Below are positions 8,088 through 16,948 of a stretch of DNA of 54,097 nucleotides, piece after piece. The position numbers were made by a program, and so were the translations under genes. The DNA is from Geothermobacter hydrogeniphilus (GTDB lineage Bacteria > Desulfobacterota > Desulfuromonadia > Desulfuromonadales > Geothermobacteraceae): positions 1 to 54,097 of the forward strand of contig NZ_PPFX01000029.1 of NCBI RefSeq assembly GCF_002898515.1, read 5' to 3'. How positions within the stretch are numbered: the stretch's first letter is position 1; each line of letters begins with the position of its first letter. Under the pieces are notes generated by a model. That model was given only the letters and a program-made list of their open reading frames with translations. It made no database searches and was not told the DNA's origin.

Positions 8088-9497
8088 TCAGGCGTGTTCC
8101 CGCCGCTGCTTGAGCCGCTTGCTGAGGGCCGGTTGGGAGATTCCCAGCAGGCGAGCGGCCAGCGTCTGGTTGTTGCCGGCCCGTTCCAGGGCGGCGTCGA
8201 CCAGCAGGTCACCCGCTTCGGCCAGGGTCGGCAGATCGTCGAGGACGGTAAACGGATTCCGGGACGGAACCAGGCCGCCGGTCTGCCGGGCATCCCCGAT
8301 CCGCCGCTGGAAAACGTCACAGGAGAGAACACCGCCGGGATGCTGGCTGACGGCATCATGCACCATCGCCTGCAGCTCGCGGATGTTGCCGGGAAAGCTG
8401 TAGGTATTGAGCAGCGAGACCAGCTCCGGCGGCGCCGTCGGAACAGGTTTGTCCAGTTCGGCGGCAGCGGATTCGAGGAAATGCCGCAGCAGCAGCGGCA
8501 GATCCTCTTTCCTCTCCCGCAGCGGCGGGATGGTGACCTGGTGGGCATGCAGCCGATAGTAGAGATCCTTGCGAAAACTTCGCTCGCGAACCATTTCAGC
8601 CAGATCGTGATGGGTGGCGCAGATCACCCGCGCCTGCAGCCGGCAGGGGCTGTCGCTGCCGAGAGGATAATACTCACCTTCCTGCAGCAGCCGCAGCAGC
8701 TTGACCTGGCTGGCGGCTGAAAGGTCGCCGATTTCATCCAGGAAGAGCGTGCCACCGGATGCCCGTTCGATCATACCGGGACGTTCGCGGTCGGCGCCGG
8801 TGAAGGCGCCGCGACGATGGCCGAAGAGGGTGTCGGCAAAGACATTATCATCCAGCCCGGCGACATTGACGCTCACCAACGGGCCGTCACCGCCGCCCAG
8901 CTGGTGGGCGGCACGCGCGACCAGTTCCTTGCCGACCCCACTCTCACCGAGAATCAGCAGCGGTTGTCGGGAGGCGGACACCGACTCCAGGTAACCGAAG
9001 ATGGCCAACATCGCCGCGTCCCGTGTCACCAGGGGGGCGAAAACCTCGGGATGTTCCAGCTGTTTTTTAAACAGTCGCCGACGGATGGCCTGGTTTTCAC
9101 GCTGCAGCTCAACCATGCGCACCGCGCGGCGAATGCCGTCGAGCAAGCGATCCTCCTCGACCGTCTTGACAAAATAGTCGAAAGCTCCCAGGCGCATGCA
9201 GCCGACCGCTGTTTCCAACTGGTTCATTCCGGAAAGAATGATCACCTGGACATCCGGATACTCTTCGTTGATACGCCGCAGCAGCTCTTCCCCGGAGACA
9301 TGCGGCATGGTCAGGTCGAGCAGCACCAGGCCGATATCGTGTTGTTCGAACAGGCTCGACACCTCGCGGCTGTCGGAACAGGAGATCAGGTTGGTGAATC
9401 CCCCCGGTCCTTCCAGGGTCATGCCGAGACTTCTCAGCCAGGGCAGTTCGTCATCCACCATCAGGATACTGAAATCAGGGTTTTTCGACTGACTCAT
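8088..9497 (-). CDS. NtrC-family sigma-54-dependent response regulator
   Basis: This 469-residue activator has a receiver domain (acid pair D15/D16, phosphoacceptor D61 in VLLDLTMP, conserved K111). It is followed by a sigma-54 AAA+ domain with Walker A GESGVGKE (184-191), the sigma-54-contact loop GAFTGA (230-235) and Walker B LFLDEIGDL (251-259). A C-terminal Fis-type helix-turn-helix (NNQTLAARLLGISQPALSKR) completes it. I chose ATG at 9497 because it follows AAGGAG and the receiver begins directly after it; the longer frame upstream overlaps the kinase gene and shows no domain. The gene overlaps the kinase stop by 23 bp. It should bind the ATAACC-type palindromes just after its own stop codon and drive the TRAP operon. 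Confidence 0.95.
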   Translation of the reverse strand: MSQSKNPDFSILMVDDELPWLRSLGMTLEGPGGFTNLISCSDSREVSSLFEQHDIGLVLLDLTMPHVSGEELLRRINEEYPDVQVIILSGMNQLETAVGCMRLGAFDYFVKTVEEDRLLDGIRRAVRMVELQRENQAIRRRLFKKQLEHPEVFAPLVTRDAAMLAIFGYLESVSASRQPLLILGESGVGKELVARAAHQLGGGDGPLVSVNVAGLDDNVFADTLFGHRRGAFTGADRERPGMIERASGGTLFLDEIGDLSAASQVKLLRLLQEGEYYPLGSDSPCRLQARVICATHHDLAEMVRERSFRKDLYYRLHAHQVTIPPLRERKEDLPLLLRHFLESAAAELDKPVPTAPPELVSLLNTYSFPGNIRELQAMVHDAVSQHPGGVLSCDVFQRRIGDARQTGGLVPSRNPFTVLDDLPTLAEAGDLLVDAALERAGNNQTLAARLLGISQPALSKRLKQRREHA

Positions 9498-11226
9498 CGG
9501 TTTTCTCCTTGGCCGGCAACAGCAACCGGACCCGGGTGCCCTGCCCCGGTGTCGAGGCGAACTCCAGCTGTCCGCCATGCTCCTCGACGATACCGGCCGA
9601 AACCGACAGACCGAGCCCGGTGCCGCCATGATCACGGCGGGTGGTGAAAAAAGGATCGGTCAGTTTCGGCAGATGCTCAGGATCGATGCCTCGGCCCTGA
9701 TCGGCAATCTCCAGCAGCAGGCGGCCATCGTCCTGCAGGGCGGTGCGGAGCCGGATCGCCTGTCCCTTGTCGGTCAGCGCCTGACAGGCGTTGATCAGCA
9801 GGTTGACCACCACCTGCTCAATCCGCTGGGCATTGCCGACGAACGGCGGCAGATCGTTCGCCAACTTGGCCCGAAAGTGGTCGGTCGCCTTTTTCAGAGA
9901 ATTATCGACCAGCCGCAGTGCCGCCGCCGCCACCTCGTTGAGGTCGACCGCGTCATCCAGTTCGGCATCATCACGACGGGCGAAATCCTTCAGATCCTCG
10001 ACGATCCGCCTGATCCGACCGGCTCCCTGCTGCATTTCTTCCAGCATCTGCGGAATTTCTTCCCGCATGCGTGAATAATTCAGCCAGCCGAGCTTGAAAT
10101 CACCCTGTTGCCGGTAATGCTCATCAAGCAGCGGTCCGGTGTCATCCCAGGCCTTTTTCAGCAGCGGCAGGTTGAGCAGAATCAGGCCGTTGGGATTATT
10201 GATCTCATGGGCCACGCCCGAAACCAGCACCCCGAGCGAAGAAAGCTTGTCAGCCTGGATCAACTGCTGCTGCCGGACCTCCAGTTCATGCAGGGCCTGG
10301 CGTTTTTCGGCAACCTCGCGTTCCAGGTCTTCGGTGCGCAGAGCCACCTGGCGCCTCAGCATCCTCGACCAGAACACGGTCATGATCAACACGAGAAGCA
10401 GCGGGCCGACAATCATCGCCCCAAGACGGATGGCGCGTTCGAAGGAGAGTCCCGGCCGGGGCAGCACGCCGAGCCATTTTTCGTAGATGGTGCGATAACG
10501 GCCCGATTTCTTCAGCAGCACCAGGCCTTCGTTGAAGCGGGCCAGAAGGTCGAGATTGCCCTTTTTCACCGCGTAACCGTAGTCCTGGGCGACCAGCGGC
10601 CTGGCGATCGGCATGATGTTGTCGAGACCGGCTTTCTGGATCAGGTACTCACCGGGCAGCTTGGCCACCAGGGCGGCATCATAACCGCCGGCGGAGAGTT
10701 GCCGCAGGGCATCCTCAAGAGTTGCCACCGGATGCAGCCGGGCCTTGAGTTCGGCATGCCGGAGCATGAAATCGTGCATCACCGCCCCGCGCATGACGAT
10801 CACATCCTTGTCGGCCAGATCCTTGAGGCGACGGATCGTGGACCCCTTGCGAATCCAGATCGACTGATGCACCTTGGCGTGCGGCGTGGAGAAGTCGACC
10901 TCGCGGGTCCGCTCCCGGGTGTAGGCCATCCCCTGCAGGACATCAATGCTGCCGGAAGCCAGCCCTTCCCGCATTTCTCCCCAGGGACCGAGATGAATTT
11001 CAATATCCATCCCCATCACCTCGGCGATGGCACGGGAAAGCTCGACATTGAAACCGGCCGGCTTGCCGTCGGCGTCGAGAAATTCGTAGGGGGGATAGTT
11101 CTGATCGCCGCCGATGATGATCGGCGCCTCGGGTTCTGGGGGCTCCTCCGGTTCAGCCCGGGACAGAACCGGACAGAGCAGCAGGAGAATAAGGAGTATT
11201 TTGCAGAAACGAGACATGTTCGGCAT
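9475..11226 (-). CDS. Sensor histidine kinase with periplasmic amino-acid-binding domain
   Basis: About 583 residues. An N-terminal signal or anchor (LLILLLLCPVLSRA) is followed by a complete periplasmic solute-binding domain of the SBP_bac_3 class (about 37-255; GDQNYPPYEFLDADGKPAGF is the typical first strand). One membrane helix follows (about 268-288), then a coiled linker. The kinase core has H340 in SGVAHEINNPNG, the N-box VVNLLINACQAL and the G-boxes ADQGRGID and GGTGLGLSV. SBP_bac_3 domains typically bind polar amino acids, so the signal may be the substrate imported by the TRAP operon it controls with its partner regulator. Start choice is uncertain: 11226 has GGATGGTGA upstream, while 11217 and 11235 are alternatives. 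Confidence 0.92.
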   Translation of the reverse strand: MPNMSRFCKILLILLLLCPVLSRAEPEEPPEPEAPIIIGGDQNYPPYEFLDADGKPAGFNVELSRAIAEVMGMDIEIHLGPWGEMREGLASGSIDVLQGMAYTRERTREVDFSTPHAKVHQSIWIRKGSTIRRLKDLADKDVIVMRGAVMHDFMLRHAELKARLHPVATLEDALRQLSAGGYDAALVAKLPGEYLIQKAGLDNIMPIARPLVAQDYGYAVKKGNLDLLARFNEGLVLLKKSGRYRTIYEKWLGVLPRPGLSFERAIRLGAMIVGPLLLVLIMTVFWSRMLRRQVALRTEDLEREVAEKRQALHELEVRQQQLIQADKLSSLGVLVSGVAHEINNPNGLILLNLPLLKKAWDDTGPLLDEHYRQQGDFKLGWLNYSRMREEIPQMLEEMQQGAGRIRRIVEDLKDFARRDDAELDDAVDLNEVAAAALRLVDNSLKKATDHFRAKLANDLPPFVGNAQRIEQVVVNLLINACQALTDKGQAIRLRTALQDDGRLLLEIADQGRGIDPEHLPKLTDPFFTTRRDHGGTGLGLSVSAGIVEEHGGQLEFASTPGQGTRVRLLLPAKEKTDESVEKP

Positions 11227-11272
11227 TGTCACCATCCGACGAACGGATGTCAAATCCGACCATCGATCCTGG

Positions 11273-12106
11273 TCAGAAACGTCCGACCAGGGACAGCCCG
11301 GCAGCATCAGGTTCCAGCAGAGGGACCAGACGCAGAACGATCCGGCGTTTTTCCGCCAGCAGGCAGATCCCTTTGCCGACCGTCAGGCCGAGGACGGCAC
11401 CGACAGCGACATCCGAAGCCCAGTGTTCGTTGTCGTTGAGACGCGAAAAAGCCGTCAGTCCGGCCAGCCCATAAGCCGTCCAGGGCAGCCAGCGGGATTC
11501 AGGATAGCGGGCAACCAGCACGCTCGCCACCGCGAAACTGCCCGCCGCGTGCCCCGAGGGGAAGGAAAATCCGTCAGGCTCGCCGCTGCCGCCGCGGTCG
11601 GACAGCCCGGGTCCGTCCCAGTGATCACTGTCGTCACCGCTGTTGGGCCGATGGCGGCGGCCGAGATGCTTCAGGCCGAGGACGGCAACCCCGGTCAGCA
11701 GATAACTCTCCAGGCTCAGCAGCCCGGTTTCGGCAAGGTAGGCGTCATCACGCAGACGACCGGTCAGGTAAAGCCCGCCGCCGCCGGCAACCAGCAGCCA
11801 GGGTTCACCGAAGTTCTTGGCAAAATCGGAGACCGAATCGCTGAAACCGCTGCGGTTGGCCTGGACTTTTTCGGCGATCTCGTCATCGAGCAGATAGAGC
11901 CCCAGGCTGCCGGCCGCGATCAATCCGACAGCCTGCCACTGCGATTGCCGCCAGTCAGCGGGAGCCGTCAGCAGCGACCAGCCATCCGCGGCCCAGCGTT
12001 GCGGCAGATCACCGAGGGGAGTCACCTCCGCCCCCGGCCCGGCAACGGCAACCGCCGGCAGCAGCCCCAGCAGGCCGCACAACAAGAGGGCCACAAGACG
12101 GCTCAC
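11273..12106 (-). CDS. Exported PAP2-family phosphatase
   Basis: A 277-residue protein with a signal peptide (about 1-22) and several hydrophobic helices. All three PAP2/vanadium-haloperoxidase phosphatase motifs are present: KHLGRRHRP (146-154), PSGH (183-186) and [12 protein letters not shown] (221-232), giving the catalytic histidines and phosphate-binding residues. It probably dephosphorylates a lipid phosphate such as undecaprenyl or phosphatidylglycerol phosphate at the periplasmic face; substrate is not determinable from sequence. It starts with GTG overlapping the TGA of the threonine aldolase gene (GTGA, 4 bp), so the two genes are co-translated although their functions look unrelated. 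Confidence 0.88.
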   Translation of the reverse strand: MSRLVALLLCGLLGLLPAVAVAGPGAEVTPLGDLPQRWAADGWSLLTAPADWRQSQWQAVGLIAAGSLGLYLLDDEIAEKVQANRSGFSDSVSDFAKNFGEPWLLVAGGGGLYLTGRLRDDAYLAETGLLSLESYLLTGVAVLGLKHLGRRHRPNSGDDSDHWDGPGLSDRGGSGEPDGFSFPSGHAAGSFAVASVLVARYPESRWLPWTAYGLAGLTAFSRLNDNEHWASDVAVGAVLGLTVGKGICLLAEKRRIVLRLVPLLEPDAAGLSLVGRF

Positions 12107-13119
12107 GAGTTGAAAAACCGGCGGCAGGCGGTGATGACCCGCTCGATATCGGCGGGCAGGACATCGAGATGGGTGACGAAACGGAGTTGGCCGTAGCCGC
12201 CGACCAGGATGCCCTGCTCCCGGAGGTGTTCAATGAGCGGTTGTTGCCGTTCGGCGGGACAGTCGACGAAGACCATGTTGCTCTGCACCGTCGCCGGATC
12301 AACCCGCAGGGCACCGATCTCCCCCAGCCCGTCGGCCAGGCGGCGGGCATTGGCGTGATCCTCGGCCAGGCGCTCGACATGGTGTTCCAGGGCGAACAGA
12401 CCGGCGGCGGCGAGAATGCCGGCCTGCCGCATGCCGCCGCCGCAGACCTTGCGCCAGCGATGGGCTTCGGCGATGAAATCCCGACTGCCGCAGAGCAGGG
12501 ATCCGACCGGGGCGCCGAGCCCCTTGGAAAGACAGAGCGAAACCGAGTCATACAACTGACCGATCGCGGCCGGCACATGTCCGCCGGCGACTGCGGCGTT
12601 GGCCAGCCGGGCGCCGTCAAGATGCAGCTTCAGGCCCCGGTCGCGACAGAAGTCCGCCGCCTGCCGCTGGTAATCGAGGGAAAGAACCTTGCCGTGATGG
12701 GTATTTTCCAGACAGAGCAGCCGGGTGCGGGCAAAATGGTGGTCATCCGGCTTGATCATCCGCTCGACCTGCTCCAGGTCGAGACTGCCGTCGGCACAAT
12801 GGTCGATCGGCTGCGGCTGGATACTGCCGAAGACCGCCCCGCCGCCCCCTTCGTAACGGTAGCAATGGGCCTGCTGGCCGACGATGTATTCATCGCCACG
12901 GCGGCAATGGGAAAGCAGGGCCAGCAAATTGCTCTGGGTGCCGCTGGGAACGAACAGCGCCGCCTGCTGGCCGGTCATCTCGGCACCGACCTCCTGCAGC
13001 CGGTTGACCGTCGGATCTTCACCGTAAACATCATCGCCGACCTCGGCCTCCGCCATCACCCGGCGCATCGCCTCACTCGGCCGGGTCACCGTATCACTGC
13101 GCAGGTCAATGATTCGCAT
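12103..13119 (-). CDS. ltaE: Low-specificity L-threonine aldolase
   Basis: A 338-residue fold-type I PLP enzyme that splits L-threonine or allo-threonine into glycine and acetaldehyde. The N-terminus [20 protein letters not shown] is the family signature, followed by [15 protein letters not shown] residues are visible: D168 in HLDGAR and the Schiff-base K199 in [18 protein letters not shown] (138-142) is also typical. Length is normal for the family. GGAGGAGAG precedes the ATG. It overlaps the upstream hydrolase by 14 bp and the downstream phosphatase by 4 bp, so it is the middle gene of a compact operon. Confidence 0.92.
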   Translation of the reverse strand: MRIIDLRSDTVTRPSEAMRRVMAEAEVGDDVYGEDPTVNRLQEVGAEMTGQQAALFVPSGTQSNLLALLSHCRRGDEYIVGQQAHCYRYEGGGGAVFGSIQPQPIDHCADGSLDLEQVERMIKPDDHHFARTRLLCLENTHHGKVLSLDYQRQAADFCRDRGLKLHLDGARLANAAVAGGHVPAAIGQLYDSVSLCLSKGLGAPVGSLLCGSRDFIAEAHRWRKVCGGGMRQAGILAAAGLFALEHHVERLAEDHANARRLADGLGEIGALRVDPATVQSNMVFVDCPAERQQPLIEHLREQGILVGGYGQLRFVTHLDVLPADIERVITACRRFFNS

Positions 13120-14002
13120 CGCTCTCCTCCATGATCTGTTTCAGTTCAGCCAGGATACTGTCCCCATGCCGCACCGGCAGGGAGAAGTGACCTTCTTCGG
13201 CAAAGGGATTCACTTCGGCCCGCGGACAACAGCGAGCCAGGTAATGGCTGTGGCTGATCGGCACCGTCCGGTCGGACAGACCATGCCAGAAACAAAGCGG
13301 ACCGCCGCCGGAACCAAAGGGAATCTGCCAGCCGCGGGTATAGAGTTGAAGATCATGAACGACACCATCCGGGCCGCCTCGAAAGGCCTCGCCGATGGCA
13401 GCGGTCAACCGCTCCCGAACCCGCCGCTGCCGCAGCACCTGCCGATCAGCACGTGGCGCCGCGACAGTGAGCAGACGCAGGGCAAGGCGCGGCCACCGCT
13501 GCAGAACGGGGGTGACCAGGAGCCGGAAGATGGGGGCGGCGAGGCGCGGATAACCGGCCATAACGGAGAAGCTGAACCTTGCCGGCCATTCCATCTCCGA
13601 CAGCAATCCGGTCCCGGCCAGCGGTCCGAGCCCGCAGACAATGCCGGTCGCCAGCACTCTCTCCTCCAGCAGCTCACGACAGACCATGGCATAGGGCCCG
13701 CCGCCGGAGACACCCAGCAGACCGAAACGGGCAATCCCCAGCTGATCGGCCACCGCCGCCAGGTCGGTCGGCCAGTCGGCCAGAGTCCTGGCCGGGCAGA
13801 AATCGGAACGTCCGTAACCAGGACGGTCCAGGGCGATCAGCCGCAGACCGATTTCCGTCGCGACCTCATCCATCAGTGCCGCTTCCAGCCGGCTACCGGG
13901 AAAACCGTGCTGGTAAAAGAGAGGCAGGCCATCCGCAGCACCAAATTCACTGGCGGCCAGGCAACGTCCGTCGGCAAGCCTGTACAACTGGAAAGAAGGC
14001 AT
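13106..14002 (-). CDS. Alpha/beta hydrolase
   Basis: A 298-residue cytoplasmic alpha/beta-hydrolase-fold protein. The oxyanion motif HGFPGS (32-37), the nucleophile elbow GVSGGGP (S99), a likely acid in GLSDRTVP and the catalytic histidine in EEGHFSLP are all present. [10 protein letters not shown] is typical of the haloalkane dehalogenase/epoxide hydrolase-like branch, but substrate cannot be predicted. The start at 14002 (MPSFQLYRL) is chosen because the fold begins there; an upstream extension of about 75 codons is arginine/serine-rich, has no domain and overlaps the neighbouring gene region. Its stop overlaps ltaE by 14 bp. Confidence 0.85.
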   Translation of the reverse strand: MPSFQLYRLADGRCLAASEFGAADGLPLFYQHGFPGSRLEAALMDEVATEIGLRLIALDRPGYGRSDFCPARTLADWPTDLAAVADQLGIARFGLLGVSGGGPYAMVCRELLEERVLATGIVCGLGPLAGTGLLSEMEWPARFSFSVMAGYPRLAAPIFRLLVTPVLQRWPRLALRLLTVAAPRADRQVLRQRRVRERLTAAIGEAFRGGPDGVVHDLQLYTRGWQIPFGSGGGPLCFWHGLSDRTVPISHSHYLARCCPRAEVNPFAEEGHFSLPVRHGDSILAELKQIMEESDANH

Positions 14003-14096
14003 GATAAAACGCCTGCCGCTATGACTGCAACAGGCGTCCCCTGGCTGAGGAAAGGGATCTCGTCGGCGAGAGAACAACGACCACGACAACCGGCGG

Positions 14097-15152
14097 CTAG
14101 TCGATGCCGACAAAAAGCTTGATGTACTGCAGCCGCTCGAAATTCTGCGGATGTTCGCTGCGCGCCTGGCTGAGCCGGCCCCGTACCTGGTCGAGGCTGT
14201 CGAATCCGTGCCCCGCCATCCAGTCATTCAGTTCCTTCAGAACCACCCCGATCTGCTCGACGCCATGCCGGTAGAGGGTCGAACAGAGCTGCACCACCTG
14301 GGCCCCGGCCAGCAGCTGCCGAGCCGCATCCCGACCGTCATGCACCCCGGTGGTTGCCGCCAGATCGGCGTCAACCCGGCCATGCAGCAGGGAGATCCAG
14401 CGCAGGCCGGCATGAATCTCGGCAGCATGACTGTAGGGATTGCCGGCCTTGAGTTCGAGCTTGTCGACATCGATATCGAACTGGTAGAACCGATTGAACA
14501 ACACCAGCGCATCGGCCCCGCGCCAGATGATCTTGCCGCCGCTTTCCCCCGGACCGCACCAGCCGACCGTGAAAGGCGGCGCCTCGGCCCGATTCTGGCA
14601 CAACTGGGTCGCAAACTTGGCAAAGGAGGTGAAATAGGGGCCGATTTTCATCGCCACCGGGATCTCCAGACGCGACTTGACATCATGCAGGATCTGGAAA
14701 TAGCGATTTTCGATCTCGGCCGCGTCCTGTTTGGCCGAGGTCGGCATCAGGGCGACGTTGAGTTCGATGGCGTCGGCACCGGCGTTCTGCAGCTTGACGG
14801 CATATTCGGACCAGCGTTCGCTGGAAATACAGTTCAGGCTGGCAATGATCGGCACATCGACCGCCGCCTTGGAATCCTTGACCAGCTGCAGGTAATCGCG
14901 CGGCCCGAGTTCCATGCCGTATCCCTGCAGGTACTCTTCCGCCTCTCCGGCATAAGGCCCGTCGGCGGAACTGCTCAGGGCTCCGGTCTCAGCCTTGATC
15001 TGTTCTTCAAAAAGGGATTTGAGGACAATGGCGCCGGCGCCGGCGGCGGCGCACGTTTTGACGCCGTCAAGAGACCCGGTCAGGCTGCAGCTGCCGACAA
15101 CAAGAGGGTTCTTCAGGGAAAGTCCCATGTAGCGGGCGGCTAAATCAGGCAT
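14097..15152 (-). CDS. Dihydroorotate dehydrogenase-like flavoprotein
   Basis: A 351-residue TIM-barrel protein related to the FMN-binding dihydroorotate dehydrogenases. It starts PDLAARYMGLSLKNPLVVGS, the usual N-terminal barrel strand, and contains IIASLNCISSERW, AIELNVALMPTS and the C-terminal phosphate-binding LLAGAQVVQLCSTLYRHG. It belongs to the branch annotated as DHODH-like and may not be the pyrimidine enzyme; no pyr genes are nearby. ATG at 15152 follows AGGAAGGA. A longer upstream frame has no supporting ribosome site. It is separated from the hydrolase by about 95 bp. Confidence 0.82.
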   Translation of the reverse strand: MPDLAARYMGLSLKNPLVVGSCSLTGSLDGVKTCAAAGAGAIVLKSLFEEQIKAETGALSSSADGPYAGEAEEYLQGYGMELGPRDYLQLVKDSKAAVDVPIIASLNCISSERWSEYAVKLQNAGADAIELNVALMPTSAKQDAAEIENRYFQILHDVKSRLEIPVAMKIGPYFTSFAKFATQLCQNRAEAPPFTVGWCGPGESGGKIIWRGADALVLFNRFYQFDIDVDKLELKAGNPYSHAAEIHAGLRWISLLHGRVDADLAATTGVHDGRDAARQLLAGAQVVQLCSTLYRHGVEQIGVVLKELNDWMAGHGFDSLDQVRGRLSQARSEHPQNFERLQYIKLFVGID

Positions 15153-15299
15153 AGCAATCCTTCCTGTTCTTTGCTGCTGATCACACATAGCGGCGGCTGA
15201 AAACCCAACCGACTCTTGCAGAACAATACCCAACTTACAGGAAAAAGACCAGACCAATCAAGCATGGAAACTCTTCCGAAACCGTCCTGATTTCCGGCT

Positions 15300-15860
15300 T
15301 CAAGCCGGTTTTCGCGCCACGATCCCCGCCAGGCTGCCCCCCTTGCGGGACGCCTCCAACCCCTCTTCATGGCGAAGGATCTCCCACCCGGCAAAGAGTT
15401 CCGGCAACTCTCCCGGATTGAGAAGAAATTGGCGCGCAAGCCCCCCGGCGGCAAAGGGCCCGGCCAGGCTGAAGGTTCGCACCACCGCCACCCCGCCGGG
15501 ACGAACCGCCGCCAGCAGCGCCGGATAAAGGGATCGCTGAAGGTAGAAAAACTGCAGCAGCAGATCACAGCAGCCAACCGGCAGGTGCGGTGAACGCTCC
15601 AGGTCCTGCTGCCGCAGCACGAGGTTCAAATTCTTCCTGTCGGCCTCCCGCGCCGCGATTTCAAGTCCGACCGGGGACTTGTCGATCCCGGTCACCCGCC
15701 AGCCCCGCTCCGCCAGCCAGAGCGCGTTGCGCCCCCTCCCGCAGGCGATATCAAAACACGCGCCGCCGACGGGAAGCAGATCGGCAGACGCCACCAGCCA
15801 GGGATCCGGTTCCAGGTCCCCTTCACGCTGTCGCCAACGTTCATCCCAGTTCGCTACCAC
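15300..15860 (-). CDS. Class I SAM-dependent methyltransferase (TehB-like)
   Basis: A 186-residue Rossmann-fold methyltransferase. Motif I is CFDIACGRGRNAL (35-47), followed by the acidic strand GIDKSP that binds the adenosine ribose, then LVLRQQDLE and LRPGGVAVVRTF (post-motif strand). The order and size fit the small TehB/UbiE-like group; the acceptor is unknown. The start codon is GTG at 15860. A 330-bp double palindromic repeat begins only 16 bp upstream of it, so promoter or leader must lie inside or beyond that repeat. Confidence 0.82.
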   Translation of the reverse strand: MVANWDERWRQREGDLEPDPWLVASADLLPVGGACFDIACGRGRNALWLAERGWRVTGIDKSPVGLEIAAREADRKNLNLVLRQQDLERSPHLPVGCCDLLLQFFYLQRSLYPALLAAVRPGGVAVVRTFSLAGPFAAGGLARQFLLNPGELPELFAGWEILRHEEGLEASRKGGSLAGIVARKPA

Positions 15861-15923
15861 TTGCAGCTCTCAGAAGTCTCAACATCACGATCAGGTAGAT
15901 ATCCCATTCCACCGTCTCAAGGC

Positions 15924-16038
15924 GCCGGATTTTTTATCAAATCAAGGCGCAGCCCAATGAGCGCGGAGGCGTAGCGTTCGCTAGGTCGCACACACAAGCG
16001 AAGCGGGTCTGCAACGCAGAGTTGATGAAAAAGCCGGC
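15924..16038. repeat. Long imperfect palindrome, copy B
   Basis: A 115-bp copy with outer arms GCCGGATTTTTTATCAAATC and GAGTTGATGAAAAAGCCGGC, which pair with few mismatches. The central stem is GTAGC-GTTC-GCTAG rather than GTAGC-GGCA-GCTAC, and an extra CACA follows GTCGCA. It is the first unit of a tandem pair with the copy at 16094; the pair sits in a block (15876-16204) almost identical to 29511-29837. Confidence 0.9.
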
Positions 16039-16093
16039 CAGCAAAGGTTCAACAACGTTGATCAGGCCCATATCCGCACCACCGTCTCGAGGC

Positions 16094-16204
16094 GCTGGAT
16101 TTTTTATCAAATCAAGGCGCAGCCCAATGAGCGCGGAGGCGTAGCGGCAGCTACGTCGCACAAGCGAAGCGGGTCTGCAACGCAGAGTTGATGAAAAAGC
16201 CGGC
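16094..16204. repeat. Long imperfect palindrome, copy C
   Basis: A 111-bp copy, 170 bp after copy B start to start. Outer arms are GCTGGATTTTTTATCAAATC and GAGTTGATGAAAAAGCCGGC; the centre is GTAGC-GGCA-GCTAC. The spacer between B and C (CAGCAAAGGTTCAACAACG then AGGCCCATATCCGCACCACC) is shared with the pair at 29561/29727. Confidence 0.9.
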
Positions 16205-16213
16205 GCCCTCAGC

Positions 16214-16239
16214 AAAAAGCCCGGAGCGGGGCTCCGGGC
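16214..16239 (-). terminator. Rho-independent terminator of the cytochrome P460 gene
   Basis: On the minus strand GCCCGGAGC-CCC-GCTCCGGGC (16219-16239, 9-bp stem) runs into TTTTT (16214-16218), a few bases after the stop codon of the gene at 16247-16747. Confidence 0.93.
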
Positions 16240-16246
16240 CTTTTAA

Positions 16247-16747
16247 TCACTTGACCGGGCCGGTAAAGATCCAGTCATTGCTGATCACCGCCTGGTGACA
16301 CTGGATGCAACCCTTGACCTTGCCGTCCTTGAGCACCTTGCCATCCGGCGCGTACTTGGCCCAGTACCAGTCGCCGGCCTCGGCATCATAACCCTTGACC
16401 CGGTACATGACGGTCACTGCGGCGAGCTTCTTCGCCGGCGTGTAGTTCTCCTTGACCACGAAGGCACCGTTCGGCAACATGCCGGTCTTGGCAGCAATGG
16501 CGTCCTTGGCGTCGGGGCTGACATAGGTAGTCAGGAACGCGCCATGGGGATGACGCCCCTTGTACAGCTTGCCCTTGCCGGGAAACAGCGGCCACTGCTG
16601 GTAGGGGTCCGCCTGGTGAATATACTCCCACACCGCCTTGCCTTCCGCGGCCGGCTTGGCCGTACCGCCGGCAAAGACCGACAACGCACTGCCGACGACA
16701 AAACCAACGACCGCCAGGGTTGCAAAAAACAGCTGTATTCTTTTCAT
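16247..16747 (-). CDS. Exported cytochrome P460-family c-type haem protein
   Basis: A 166-residue periplasmic protein with a signal peptide (about 1-26, AVVGFVVGSALSVFAGG) and one covalent haem site CIQCH (C147, C150, H151) close to the C-terminus. The preceding strands (LFPGKGKLYKGRHPHGAFLTTYVS and YWAKYAPDG) match the small beta-barrel of cytochrome P460/c'-beta proteins, which bind or transform hydroxylamine or nitric oxide; the exact role here is unknown. A terminal CXXCH just before an ISNDWIFT end is typical. ATG at 16747 follows AAAGGAGAG; a longer frame upstream has none. The gene is monocistronic, with its own terminator, and lies downstream of a Crp/Fnr regulator on the same strand. 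Confidence 0.85.
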   Translation of the reverse strand: MKRIQLFFATLAVVGFVVGSALSVFAGGTAKPAAEGKAVWEYIHQADPYQQWPLFPGKGKLYKGRHPHGAFLTTYVSPDAKDAIAAKTGMLPNGAFVVKENYTPAKKLAAVTVMYRVKGYDAEAGDWYWAKYAPDGKVLKDGKVKGCIQCHQAVISNDWIFTGPVK

Positions 16748-16878
16748 CTGCTCTCTCCTTTTGTGCGGGGTTGATTGGACCAAACCTCACTGTTTCGGGC
16801 TCAGTTATTGAAGCGGATTTTCATTCTCGTTCAACAGGGAGATAAAAGAATATCACCGGGATGACAATCTGCAAGATG

Positions 16879-16908
16879 GGGGCTGGGGCTGGGACTGGGA
16901 CTGGAAGT
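16879..16908. repeat. Short hexamer tract (GGGGCT/GGGACT)
   Basis: Five consecutive near-identical 6-bp units (GGGGCT, GGGGCT, GGGACT, GGGACT, GGAAGT) lie between the cytochrome P460 promoter region and the stop of the Crp/Fnr gene. It is a small slippage-prone tract with no evident function. Confidence 0.6.
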
Positions 16909-16948
16909 GGACGGGAAGGCCCTGCGGCCACCGTAACCCGGCGGCGGT

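Noticed and set aside
7850-8548. Minus-strand frame of 232 codons overlapping the response regulator
   Set aside because: It runs in another frame of the regulator gene and through the sigma-54 promoter and enhancer palindromes; the product is low-complexity.
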